This document shows positions 34,957 through 45,300 of a DNA stretch of 64,000 nucleotides, in pieces. Position 1 is the stretch's first letter. Each line of letters begins with the position of its first letter. Below the pieces are notes generated by a model. It did not search any database, was not told where the DNA came from, and saw only the letters and a list, made by a program, of their open reading frames with translations. Origin of the DNA: Marinoscillum furvescens DSM 4134 (GTDB taxonomy: Bacteria > Bacteroidota > Bacteroidia > Cytophagales > Cyclobacteriaceae); assembly GCF_003386095.1 (NCBI RefSeq), contig NZ_QREG01000010.1, forward strand, positions 1 to 64,000, read 5' to 3'. A program made the position numbers and the translations under genes.

Positions 34957-36125
34957 CTAAAGGTATTGGTAAAATTCTTTTTCAGGTGGTCATTACTTCC
35001 TGAAACCTCTTCATCGTAAAACTTAAAGTACCATTTTCCATTTAATTCATCTCTTAAAATCATGTTAGGAACGTTCCTTTTGTATTTTGCCACTTTGTCA
35101 ATTAATGACAGGTACAAAGCGTTACCGGCTTGATCACTTGGCTCTATATCGGCACTATAGGCATCACCATAGATGTCCGTGAATCTTCCTTGAGCAGATG
35201 ATCCGGTGTTTTGAGAAATCCATTCATTCCATGCCCATATAAAGACAAAGGAGGGGTTGGTCTTATTGACGAAATGCCACTGCTGGTCCCAATAAGTTCC
35301 GCCGGTATATCCAGTTTGGTATCTTCCTATCCTTCCAGCCTGCTCACTTGGGTTAGCATCATTGAGCATCACTTGCTTTTGTGTGGCGGCACATACAGAC
35401 ATTTCTTCAGGCCAATCATTGGCTTCAAAAAAATCTTGAGTGGTACCACTGCCTACATTTTGCTTGTAAGACCACATATTTTCTATGTCCGTGCTATTGA
35501 GAAGACCCCACATCTTCACCACATTAAGGTTGGTGTATATTCCCGTGGTTGGTATAGGGTTGAGTTGTTTAGTTACATGTACGAGTGGTTTGCCTTCATA
35601 TTCGAAAAAGATATTCTGGTTGTATGTGGCCGTGTTCGTATATACTTCGTTGTAGAATTTCTGAACCCCTGCATCCTTTTGCACAAAAAACACAATCTGG
35701 GGTGAGTAGTAACCCAATGCCAGCCTTTGAGTATAGCGGAGACACACGGCTTTGGCACCATCCCAAATTTTCGATTGCTCACCGTTGGTCAAATCTAAGG
35801 CGATATAGTCTACACCAGCATCGTAAAGCAGGTCAGCGTGATTATCAATAACTGTATTGTTGGGGGTACTCGGGTTGTCGCTGATCATCATGGTGTAGTC
35901 ATTCAATGAGCCTACTACCGACGGGTCACCCCACCAATGATCCACTGGATAGGGGCCAAATTGGTTGCCGGGATTTCTGGACTTATCATGGTAATAGAAT
36001 CCTCCCCCTTTAAAATAGTCATGCCATACGCTATAGCCTATACCGACTATTTTGTTTTTCTGCTGTGCACTACAGTGCACAATAATTGCCATGACTAGCA
36101 TGGTGAAAATGCTGTAATTTTTCAT
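34923..36125 (-). CDS. GH71/GH99-like protein, N-terminal part of a frameshifted gene (copy 4)
   Basis: A 400-residue frame with a signal peptide (MKNYSIFTMLVMAIIVHCSA). Residues about 25-345 are a GH71/99-like barrel, more divergent than the other copies: GIGYSVWHDYFKGGG, AGVDYIALDLTNGE, and FVFIWAWNEWISQN, which keeps the WNEW motif. It lacks the CBM9-like tail and was instead built to continue into FG-GAP/VCBS-type repeats. Its last residues after NTFSG are out of frame with the repeats, which resume in another frame at about 34956. It lies 53 bp after a sulfatase gene in the operon that starts at 41884. The catalytic domain is complete, but secretion by T9SS would be lost. Confidence 0.72.
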   Translation of the reverse strand: MKNYSIFTMLVMAIIVHCSAQQKNKIVGIGYSVWHDYFKGGGFYYHDKSRNPGNQFGPYPVDHWWGDPSVVGSLNDYTMMISDNPSTPNNTVIDNHADLLYDAGVDYIALDLTNGEQSKIWDGAKAVCLRYTQRLALGYYSPQIVFFVQKDAGVQKFYNEVYTNTATYNQNIFFEYEGKPLVHVTKQLNPIPTTGIYTNLNVVKMWGLLNSTDIENMWSYKQNVGSGTTQDFFEANDWPEEMSVCAATQKQVMLNDANPSEQAGRIGRYQTGYTGGTYWDQQWHFVNKTNPSFVFIWAWNEWISQNTGSSAQGRFTDIYGDAYSADIEPSDQAGNALYLSLIDKVAKYKRNVPNMILRDELNGKWYFKFYDEEVSGSNDHLKKNFTNTFSGHQAPITSRL

Positions 36126-36178
36126 GTTTGTAGTTAATTATTGGATTGAATTAAAATTCTGGTTCGGTCAATAAGGGT

Positions 36179-38011
36179 TTAGTTAATCGGCCAGTCTCGA
36201 ATGTAGTAGCCATCCATTGTGGTTAGCTCTATGTTGCGAATGGCGATATTTCCTTTAGACGAAGAAGGAGTGATTCTTAGCCTGTCCAGATTGCTTTTCG
36301 GCGATAATTCAACTGAATATGCATGCCAAGATTCATCATGAATCGGAGCAAATGCTGATACGTTTTCAGAGATGTATTCTTTGTCTCCACGAGCTTTCCA
36401 AGCTACTTTCCCTTGTCCTGAGCTGGAAGATTTCATCTCAAACGTCAACTTGTATTGACCTGATACATTGGGGGTATATACCGTTTCGATGGATGGGTTT
36501 GAGCCTTTTGAGGCGATGAGAATGGATCCATCACCTACGGCTATTTCTGTATCTTCTGAACCTATCCAGGCATCAGCGACATTCCCGCCATAGTTTTCGT
36601 TTTTTTGTGGAAGTAAGATGCCTGCCTCAGCTGTATGTTCGTCGAGTAGTCTGGCCATTTCCTTCACCTTATCGTGCATTTCTTCGGCAAGATTATTCTT
36701 TTCACTTATGTCATTATCAAGATTGTATAGCTCATAGCGATGCTCCTGATTGGGTCCATCGAAGTAAAATTTGTAAAACCTCCAGGGACCCTGTCGCATG
36801 GAGACGTTCGCTCTGTTGCCGGTAGCAACCACATTGTGGCAAAAGGTGGAGTAAATCGGTGCTCTTTCGTAGGTTTCTCCTTTTAGTGCGGGCACGAAAC
36901 TTTGACCATCAGTAACCAGACCTTGTGGAAATGGGAGGTTTACCAATTCCAATACGGTAGCATAATGGTCTACGGTAGAAGTGATTACATCTGAAGTGGT
37001 ACCTGCTTTAGTCATACCAGGCACGTTTACGATCAGTGGTACCCGAACACCACCTTCATAGTTGTTTCCTTTTCCTGCCCGAAGTGGATAATTGTTAGTC
37101 GGTATGGTTCCCTCAGGGCCGTCATACATATTGCCACCATTATCTGAGGTAAATACGATGATCGTGTTTTCGTCTAAACCTAATTCTTCCAATTTGGAAG
37201 TAAGTCGGCCTATGTTGGTGTCCATGGTCTCGATCATAGCACCCATAATGGCCGACCGCTGAACATGGGTGTCACTGAGTTTGTTTTTGTACTTTTCGAT
37301 AAGCTCTTCCTTGGCTTGAAATGGAGCATGTACATCATAGTACCATAGACAAAGCAGGAATGGTTCTTCTCGCTTATTTTCTACAAATTTTAGAGCTTCA
37401 TCAGTGAGTACGTCCGATACGTGTGTGCCTTCCGGAACTACTGGTAGTGTTTCGCAATTCCATGGAGAAAAGAATCCTCCAGGGCCGGGAGGACCTGGAT
37501 GTTCTCTGCCTCCTACTACCAGGTCAAATCCTTGATTTTCAGGTAGGTATGGATCTCTTCCCAGATGCCATTTGCCCATAAAAGCGGTAGCGTAGCCATC
37601 CTCCTTCATTACTTCTGCAAATGTCAGGTAGTCATTGGGTAGCCTGGTTCTTGTCTGAGGCGTGGCTGTCTTATGAATAGGTGAAGACTTTGATGTTTCC
37701 TTCGGGTTCAGTTCTACTTTCTTCAAGTGTCCTGTGGGAGTTGTAAAACGCAATCTCCCGGGCTCTTGTCCGGTTAGGATACTCGCTCGGGTAGGTGAGC
37801 ATAGTGGGCTGGCCGTGTAGGCATTTGTGAATTTTACTCCTTTGGCGGCTAGCGCATCGATGTTGGGGGTTTCGTAAAAGTCAGAACCCATACAGGACAA
37901 ATCCATCCAACCCAAGTCATCTGCCAGGATAAAAATGACATTTGGCTTTTTCTTTTCTTTACAGCTTACAAGCGTAGATATGATACAGATAAACAGCAGT
38001 ACTTTTTTCAT
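36179..38011 (-). CDS. S1-family sulfatase with C-terminal beta-sandwich domain, lipoprotein
   Basis: A 610-residue sulfatase with a lipobox (STLVSC17). Motifs: PNVIFILADDLGWMDLSCMG (metal binding), PLCSPTRASILTG with Cys71 as the formylglycine site, GYATAFMGKWHLG, and IIVFTSDNGGNM. The last 150 residues form an extra beta-sandwich (VSGQYKLTFEMKSSSSGQGK, IRNIELTTMDGYYI), possibly carbohydrate binding and longer than usual for the family. It lies 24 bp after the DUF5722-GH71/99 fusion, in the same operon. Acts on sulfated oligosaccharides; the position is unknown. Confidence 0.92.
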   Translation of the reverse strand: MKKVLLFICIISTLVSCKEKKKPNVIFILADDLGWMDLSCMGSDFYETPNIDALAAKGVKFTNAYTASPLCSPTRASILTGQEPGRLRFTTPTGHLKKVELNPKETSKSSPIHKTATPQTRTRLPNDYLTFAEVMKEDGYATAFMGKWHLGRDPYLPENQGFDLVVGGREHPGPPGPGGFFSPWNCETLPVVPEGTHVSDVLTDEALKFVENKREEPFLLCLWYYDVHAPFQAKEELIEKYKNKLSDTHVQRSAIMGAMIETMDTNIGRLTSKLEELGLDENTIIVFTSDNGGNMYDGPEGTIPTNNYPLRAGKGNNYEGGVRVPLIVNVPGMTKAGTTSDVITSTVDHYATVLELVNLPFPQGLVTDGQSFVPALKGETYERAPIYSTFCHNVVATGNRANVSMRQGPWRFYKFYFDGPNQEHRYELYNLDNDISEKNNLAEEMHDKVKEMARLLDEHTAEAGILLPQKNENYGGNVADAWIGSEDTEIAVGDGSILIASKGSNPSIETVYTPNVSGQYKLTFEMKSSSSGQGKVAWKARGDKEYISENVSAFAPIHDESWHAYSVELSPKSNLDRLRITPSSSKGNIAIRNIELTTMDGYYIRDWPIN

Positions 38012-38035
38012 TGTTCTAATGCTTTTTTTTGATTT

Positions 38036-41000
38036 TTATTCTGTGAAACGGTAGTTGAATCTTCTGTCAGGAGCACTGTCTCCATCGTTGAAGAAAGAAG
38101 AAATGTTTTTGAGATTTTGAGGGTTGTCTACCCAATGAAAGTCAAAGGATGCGCTCTCATTTCCAATGAGATTTCTCGGCACCTTTATCATCAATTGATT
38201 AGAATCTGACCGGTAGTCCAGCTCTCCGATAGTCTTCCACTTTCCTTTGTGGTATTTCTTGATGGTTGTTTTCGAATCGTTAACCAGGGAATGATTGATC
38301 AGTAAATCATACCCTTCCCAGCCCGTTTTGCTATCCTGATCTGAGTCGATGAAGAGTAGCATCCAGTTGTTGTCAGTATAGTTGGTCAACGCGATGCTGG
38401 TTTCTGCATAGAAATAGATGGCGTCCATATCTCTTGCTACCTTCAATTTCGTAATGTCATTGCGACCTGAAGTCATAGTATAGGGGCCTGAGCTGCCCAC
38501 ACCAGGACTGTTACGGTGCTCTGTATCGTGGATGTGGTCATAGTACGTGCAAGACACTTCATCCCACTGTGCAAAACCACCATCCAGGTCTATAGACTTC
38601 ATTTTTCCGGCTTCAACAGATGGAGATACCCCTTTGTACTTGCGAATGTTATTGACGAGCTGATAGTAGTAATTGTCTGTATGTCCACCTTTCATGGGTT
38701 CGATATCACGACTAAACTCCTGATTATACTGATCTATGAAGTAATTGTCACCAACCTTTAGCGGTTTGCCTGCCTTTCCAAGATGAGCTCCGGGGTAGAA
38801 ATTCCATTTGAGTAGGTTCTCGTTGACAGGTTCTTTCAATTGCTGTTTTCCGGCAGACCATTCGTTCCACCCTGTAACGAAGACAAACTCAGGGTCTACC
38901 TCGATTGCATGGTCCCACTGCTCCTGAAAGAAGAGCCCCCGGTCCGTAACCGGGGTGAGGTCGTATTTATTGGTTTCAGGTTGATGAAATTGATAAAAAC
39001 TCCTTCCAATGTTGGAAAGAGGGTGTTGGGCGGCTGCCACCGGAACGTGCTCTGGACTGCCAATGCTGTCTGTCCACCCAATGGTTTGTGGGTAATGGTC
39101 AATCCACGGCCATTCGTCTTTTCCGTCATCATACCATGGCAGGGAAGTCCAGGCCCAACTTTGTTTTAATGTGAAGAATTTCTGAATATCCTCTGAAAAG
39201 ACCACATCATTGATTTTATTTCGGCTGGGTTGCTCATGCCACCCGTAGAGTAGGAGGGGTTTGCCTTTCCACATAAACCACAAGTCCGGATACATACCCT
39301 TTTCGTAAAACTCTGTCCAAAGCGTATTCACCGAGATTTCACTTCCCAAAAATGCAATATCAGGTGTTTTTTCTCCTGCAGCTCTCATCTCTCGCCACGC
39401 TTCACATAAGGGGATATAAGCCTCAGGGTATGTCTTGTTATTGGTAGCGTCTATGATGATCACATCTACTCCTGCATCTGAGAGCATTCTGGCATGTTTT
39501 TTATGAACCCATTTTTCCGAGTTTAGGTAGTAGCCAAGCTCAGGCTCCCCCCAAAAATGACTTCCATTTCCCCATTGCGGGTTATCTGGGTTTGCAGCTT
39601 TGATCTTGGTAACATCATATGGGCCCGAACCTCCTGTTTTTGTATGAGTGAGAAAATAGAACATGCCCACATAGCGGTCTTTAGCGGTTTTTTCTTGTGG
39701 GTCTGTTGTGAGCGTTCTTCCTAGTGCATCCGTAGCTACCCAAGTGTCGGGTTTCAAGGTCCTGTAAGTTTGGGACTCCTCGCTAGGGTCTATTTCCCCA
39801 ATAAAATTCACCTGGTCCCAGTGATCAATGCCAAGCAGGGGCTTGTACTGATCAAAAACCGCATCTTCGTTTTTACGATCTGCGGCCTGAAATACGTACC
39901 ATACAGGTTTAACACCACCCGGATCTTCTTCATCGTCTGGAAATCTTCTTAATCCGATTCTGAGCCCTCCCTCGCGTCTGTTATCGAACCAGTTGTGCCA
40001 CTGAAAACCATCGATTCCGTCAAGGTTTTTTAGCTTCTTCCAGGTATATGCAAAACCGGCAGCTTGTTCTTTTAGGTCTTGTTCCGAATAGGTTCTTGAA
40101 TTGGTTCCATTTTCCGAAAGCCACAGAGTTCGCTTATGCTTGCCCTTGTACAGGGCACGCGGCTGCTTGATCCAGGCATCAATGACCTCAATGTTTTTAA
40201 ACGTGATAAGAGGGGTGTTAAACGTAAAGTCCACTTTTTGATCTAGCCAGGTCTTCGGTTCAAATAAGGATTCTGGGTAGGGGTGATGCGCCAGCGCCCA
40301 TTCAAAATCTCCTTCAGCCTCCGTGTAGTCCAAAAGAATTTCCATCAGGTTTTTGGATGGGTAGAACTTCTCATCAATGGTCCAGGCCCAATAATGTGTG
40401 AGGGTGATAAAGACTTCTGAATGTGGATTGTATGTACGGGCAATGTTGTAGCACATGCGCATAGATTTTATATAAGTGTCCATGAAGATCAACTCTGTTT
40501 TTTCTCCCATATTGGTCCAAACCCAACCTGCATCCACCTCATTGTGCATTATCCAGTGATTGATTCGTCCATACTTTTTGTCTTCACGACTATATCTGTT
40601 TGCTAAAAAATCGAGTGCGGCTGCATAGCATTCCACACTTTCCGGAGTAGTCATATTAGGCATGCTGTAAATCCCCGATGGGTGCATGTCAGGATGTTGG
40701 AGTAGTTTCCCAATTTTAGGATCAGGGCAATCTTCAGCACTGGAAACGAGGAGTATGGCTGCAGTGATAATATTTTTTTCGGCTGTTAACCGAAATGTGT
40801 GGTCCATTTTCTCTACTTGTTTGGTGTCAAAGTACCAGCTTTTACCTTGATAAGTATGTTTGATCCTGTCAGCTGCAGGTTCGGTAAACATGAAGCGGGT
40901 AAACCAGATATTCACTGTCGCACTAGTAATGTCCAGTTTTTCAAGGTCTTCGGTATGTCCACGGCCTATGCTAAATCCACCCAATCCTTTCTTGCTTGTG

Positions 41001-41884
41001 GCCTTTTCCTTTGGAAGGTTATATTTCGATACTATTTTATCCGCATATCGGGCATGAGATGCGATCACCAAAGAGTCGCCTGATTTTTCAAAAACTGCCC
41101 ATTTGGAAAGCAGCCGATCATAATTTGTCAATTCGGATTTACTGAAACGATCTAGGGTAATTTCAAATTCTCCATTTTTAATAGGGGTCCATGAACGAAA
41201 TTCGGAGGTTTCGGTAATATCCATGGATGGAGAAATCTCACATAAAAATGTTGGATTCACTGAAGTGACCTTACCACTTATAGCAATGGTCTTTGACCTA
41301 ACACTGACAAAGCTAACCTCCGATTCATAGTCGGACGAGAGGTAGTTCTTAATATGCAGTTCCATTCGAGCCTCCTTTCTTCTTTTCTCTTCTCTGGTTC
41401 GAGCTATATCCTTTTCACGTTCAGACATCACTCGTAGCCTTAAATTTCTAATCTGAAGGTTGATGTCTTTTTTCCTTCCAAAATCCAACCTTAAAAAGTC
41501 ACCAGCCTGCCCCCAGTCTTTTATGGCATCAGTCAAATCGATCGAATGACTTACCCACCCTTCGGTTGCACTGATTTTACCTGAAGACATAGTTCTACCT
41601 TCACCAATATCAGGCCCGAAATATATTTGTATATGATCCAGACCTTTAGGGCAGAAGTACTCAAAAGCCAAGACCGTCTCCTGGTTCTGGCGGGTGCTTC
41701 GTAATGGTTGAGTTAGAACATAAGGGTCATACCCAGTAGTAAGGACTTGATAGACTCCCTGATTCAATTCTATCTGTAGTTGATTAGTATTTTGCAGATC
41801 GAAGCTCATGTCCGTTTGAGCGAAGACTAGTCTAGATGTAAACAAAATTGCAAATAACGTGAACCAAAAAATTATAATTTTCAT
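38036..41884 (-). CDS. DUF5722 - GH71/99-like - CBM9-like multidomain protein (copy 5)
   Basis: A 1282-residue secreted protein combining two putative catalytic domains. A signal peptide (ends LVFAQ) is followed by a jelly-roll domain (about 25-150). A DUF5722-type domain covers about 185-690: WIMHNEVDAGWVW (Glu449) and LWLSENGTNS (Glu591) look like the acid/base and nucleophile of a clan-A-type TIM barrel. A GH71/99-like barrel follows at about 710-1085, with FVFVTGWNEW (Glu1008), and a CBM9-like tail at about 1095-1282 ending DGDSAPDRRFNYRF. DUF5722 is a family of uncharacterised putative glycosidases. The fusion suggests that the two activities work on one substrate. It heads the operon with the sulfatase at 36179 and the gene at 34021-36125. 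Confidence 0.72.
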   Translation of the reverse strand: MKIIIFWFTLFAILFTSRLVFAQTDMSFDLQNTNQLQIELNQGVYQVLTTGYDPYVLTQPLRSTRQNQETVLAFEYFCPKGLDHIQIYFGPDIGEGRTMSSGKISATEGWVSHSIDLTDAIKDWGQAGDFLRLDFGRKKDINLQIRNLRLRVMSEREKDIARTREEKRRKEARMELHIKNYLSSDYESEVSFVSVRSKTIAISGKVTSVNPTFLCEISPSMDITETSEFRSWTPIKNGEFEITLDRFSKSELTNYDRLLSKWAVFEKSGDSLVIASHARYADKIVSKYNLPKEKATSKKGLGGFSIGRGHTEDLEKLDITSATVNIWFTRFMFTEPAADRIKHTYQGKSWYFDTKQVEKMDHTFRLTAEKNIITAAILLVSSAEDCPDPKIGKLLQHPDMHPSGIYSMPNMTTPESVECYAAALDFLANRYSREDKKYGRINHWIMHNEVDAGWVWTNMGEKTELIFMDTYIKSMRMCYNIARTYNPHSEVFITLTHYWAWTIDEKFYPSKNLMEILLDYTEAEGDFEWALAHHPYPESLFEPKTWLDQKVDFTFNTPLITFKNIEVIDAWIKQPRALYKGKHKRTLWLSENGTNSRTYSEQDLKEQAAGFAYTWKKLKNLDGIDGFQWHNWFDNRREGGLRIGLRRFPDDEEDPGGVKPVWYVFQAADRKNEDAVFDQYKPLLGIDHWDQVNFIGEIDPSEESQTYRTLKPDTWVATDALGRTLTTDPQEKTAKDRYVGMFYFLTHTKTGGSGPYDVTKIKAANPDNPQWGNGSHFWGEPELGYYLNSEKWVHKKHARMLSDAGVDVIIIDATNNKTYPEAYIPLCEAWREMRAAGEKTPDIAFLGSEISVNTLWTEFYEKGMYPDLWFMWKGKPLLLYGWHEQPSRNKINDVVFSEDIQKFFTLKQSWAWTSLPWYDDGKDEWPWIDHYPQTIGWTDSIGSPEHVPVAAAQHPLSNIGRSFYQFHQPETNKYDLTPVTDRGLFFQEQWDHAIEVDPEFVFVTGWNEWSAGKQQLKEPVNENLLKWNFYPGAHLGKAGKPLKVGDNYFIDQYNQEFSRDIEPMKGGHTDNYYYQLVNNIRKYKGVSPSVEAGKMKSIDLDGGFAQWDEVSCTYYDHIHDTEHRNSPGVGSSGPYTMTSGRNDITKLKVARDMDAIYFYAETSIALTNYTDNNWMLLFIDSDQDSKTGWEGYDLLINHSLVNDSKTTIKKYHKGKWKTIGELDYRSDSNQLMIKVPRNLIGNESASFDFHWVDNPQNLKNISSFFNDGDSAPDRRFNYRFTE

Positions 41885-42369
41885 CTATGTAGGTATTATT
41901 CTTAAACTGTTTTTTTGATATGAAGTAAAAATGGCGGATCTAAATAGTTTTCGCATCCCGTACCTACCTAACAGGAGTTTAAGCACGAATAGGAGAAGTT
42001 TTGGTCAAGGGGATAAGATCTGCCCACAAATAGAAGTAAGAACCCTTATCTGAAACGCAAGAATTTGATGCGTCTAAGTCGCACTGGTGATAACTTGATT
42101 GGCGTGTTTATTAGTAATCTTTTGATAAATAATAGCCAATTGATTTTATTTCAATTTATGACGCTATCAATTCAACCTGCTGTTTGGTGATAATTATTTC
42201 AATAAACAGAAGTAAAACCGTGTATATTTATAATTATGTCATCATCCGGCAGGTAGGGGCAGGATGAAAACGTTTGGGCCCTTCACTAGAATTAAGCTTG
42301 ATTTTAACCCGGGCAATTGGCTGGGTGTCTCAAAGATGTACTATTAACTACCAACTTAAATTTTAAATC
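41885..42369. promoter_or_regulatory. Divergent promoter region between the DUF5722 fusion and susC
   Basis: 485 bp with no supported gene. It holds two copies of the recurrent element, one facing each way. Minus strand, 41954-41968: GGTAGGTACGGGATG, an exact match to the consensus, 69 bp before the ATG at 41884. Plus strand, 42252-42266: GGTAGGGGCAGGATG (13 of 15), 103 bp before the susC ATG at 42370. No clear TAnnTTTG Bacteroidota promoter was found consistently at either side. Confidence 0.55.
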
Positions 42370-45300
42370 ATGGGAAAAAATTACAGGATTTTATTCCTAC
42401 TTGGATTGATGCTGTGTCTGAAGGGATACAGTCAGGAGGTCCAGGTTAAAGGTAAAGTGACCTCTTCTTCTGGAGAGGAACTGCCCGGGGTTACTGTTAT
42501 CGTGGAAAACAAGACTGGGGATGGGGCCACATCAGGAACTATAACTGATATAAACGGTAGCTACAGCCTAAAGGCTGATGTAGGATCAATATTACAATTT
42601 TCATTTGTTGGCTTTCTATCAAAAAGTATTGAGGTTAAATCTCAAACAAACATTGATGTAACACTAGAAGAAGATTTACAGCAATTGAATGAAGTAGTGG
42701 TTGTGGGCTATGGCGAACAGAAGAAGAAAACAGTTGTCGGTGCTATTGAGTCTATTTCTACGGATAAAATAGTTACATCTCCTACCAGCAACTTACAATC
42801 GGGTTTGGCTGGGAAGATTCCGGGAATGACTATCCAAATTAAGGATGGCGAACTCGGGTCTGAAAATGTACAGATGCTCATCAGGGGGCAGGCGACATTG
42901 AATAATTCAGCGCCCCTTGTTCTCGTAGATAACGTAGAGCGTAGCATGAACAATTTGGATCCTTATGAAATAGAGTCTATATCTGTTCTAAAAGATGCTT
43001 CTGCTACTGCCATTTTCGGGGTAAGAGGAGCCAACGGTGTAATTCTCATCACAACAAAGAAAGGGACGCCAGGTAAAGCGAAAGTGACGGCCAATGTAAA
43101 CTATTCGTTGCAAGCGCCTACAAGATTGCCTCAACCATTGGATGCGGTAAGCTATATGACTTTAAGAAATGAAGTTATTGAACAGCACAATGACGCAACC
43201 GGCCAATCCAATCCATTGGAATTTGGTGAGGACGTGTTTCAGGCTTATGAAAACAATATTCTTCCTGAGTACTATGTAGATCGTAACTTTTATGATGAGT
43301 TTTTACATGACTATGTACCAATGCTTCGTAGCAATGTGAACATAAGCGGGGGTAGTGATAAAGTAAAATACTTTACGAGTATTGGATACCTGAGTCAGGG
43401 AGGGCCATTTAAAACAGAAAAATGGGATGAGTACAATTATGACAATGAGCAACGTCTGAATCGCCTGACTTACCGTGCAAACATTGATTTTCAAGTTACA
43501 AAAGGCCTAAAAGCGTGGTTGAACTTATCCGGTTTCTTACAGGATAAAAATGATCCAATTGTTTTTGGAGCTAACCAATCAGCGGCTACTACTGCTTCTT
43601 TCTATTTTCTTCAAATGGCCTCATTTGCAGATATACCAGCTATTTCTTATCCGGACCTAAACAGTTTGGGGCAAGTGGTGAGTGTAGCGGGGCAGGATCG
43701 AACACCCTATGGTAACCTCAACAGAACCGGGTACAGAGTGACAACCACTAATTCATTAAATACTTCTATAGGTCTTGAACAAAACTTAAACGCCTTAACT
43801 AAAGGACTAAGTGCCAGGGTGCTTGTTTCCTATGATGCGAATGCTTCGCATATCAGAGGTTTCAGAAGAACTTACCTGACCTATAATGCTTCTATTGATG
43901 ACACTGGTGGAGAGTCTGTTGTTAATTACACTCCGGCGGCCGGAGCGGATATTGAGTTGGTTCCTGTTTTAACCCAGGGACATGGCTCAAACTTTGACAT
44001 GCAGTCTTCGCTAAACTATAAGCGTAGTTTCGGAATTCATGATGTGACGGGGCAATTCATGTATCTGCAGAGTCAGCGAACCACTAATATTCAGGTTCCT
44101 TTTAACTATGTAGGACTTGTGGGTAGGATGACCTATGGATACGATAGTAGGTATCTGGCTGAAATGAACTTTGGTATGAATGGATCTGAGCAATTTGCCA
44201 AGGGCAGACGCTTCGGGTTTTTCCCTTCAGTATCACTGGGATGGGTTCTCAGTGAGGAAGGTTTCATGAAGAACCAGTCGCTCGTCGAATTTCTTAAAGT
44301 ACGGGGATCTTATGGTATAGTAGGTAACGATAAAATATCAAATAGTCGATTTCTTTATGTAGGAGACTGGACACAAGGTCAAGGTAATTATTTCGCGGGT
44401 CTGGGAGGTGTTCCTGGTTTGCCAAATCCCGTATATCAAAGAACAATACCCAATGAATTGGTGACATGGGAAGAGGCTGCTAAAACTAATATTGGATTAG
44501 ATCTCAATCTTAGAGGTGGCATTCGGTTAGATGCAGATGTTTTCTATGAGAAAAGAAATTCCATTCTTATTAATAATAGCCCAATTCCCTCAGGAATGTT
44601 TGGTCAGCAGGGACTTCCTCCATTAAACGAAGGGGTAATGGAGAACAAAGGTTTTGAAGTTGCCTTAGGTTATGATTCCAAATTAGGTCAGAACGGAAGA
44701 TTCTCAACCACATTCACAACCTCCTTTGCGCGTAACAAGGTAATCAACTACAATGAGGTGGCATTGGATGCAGACTTTGCATATCGATATCGTGTTGAAG
44801 GGTATTCAAGAGGTACGGCGTTTGGTTACCACAACCTTGGTTACTTTGAAAGTCAGGAAGAGATTGATGGCTGGGCCGATCAGTCAGGCCTAGGAGGAGT
44901 TGTTCGCCCCGGAGATTTGAAATATGAAGATTTAAATGGCGATGGCATCATAGATGTACGTGATCAGAAGCCTATGGATTATCCTAATGTTCCAGAGTTG
45001 AACCTGTCCTATAGTTTGTCGGCTAACTATAAGGGTTTTGATATGAGCCTTTTATTCCACGGAGTGACTAATTACTCCTTTGATATATCAGGTAGAGGGG
45101 TTTACGATTGGAATGGAAATGCGTATGGTAACTACAAAAACTATTTTGAACACCACCAACAAGCATGGTCAGAAGAGCGAAGAGCCAATGGAGAGAAAAT
45201 TGTATATCCAAGGTTGCACTTCGATGGTGTCTCGGTGAGTAAGCAGCCGAGCGACTACTGGATTCAGAATCTGTGGTTTGTTCGCTTACGAAACATTGAG

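Noticed and set aside
35211-35705. 164-codon plus-strand frame
   Set aside because: Antisense to the GH71/99-like domain, whose motifs are clear; a shadow frame.
42183-42230. Bacteroidota-type promoter (TTTG and TAnnTTTG) before susC
   Set aside because: A TATATTTA and an upstream TTTG exist, but the spacing is about 36 bp, too long; no consistent -7/-33 pair was found across the units.
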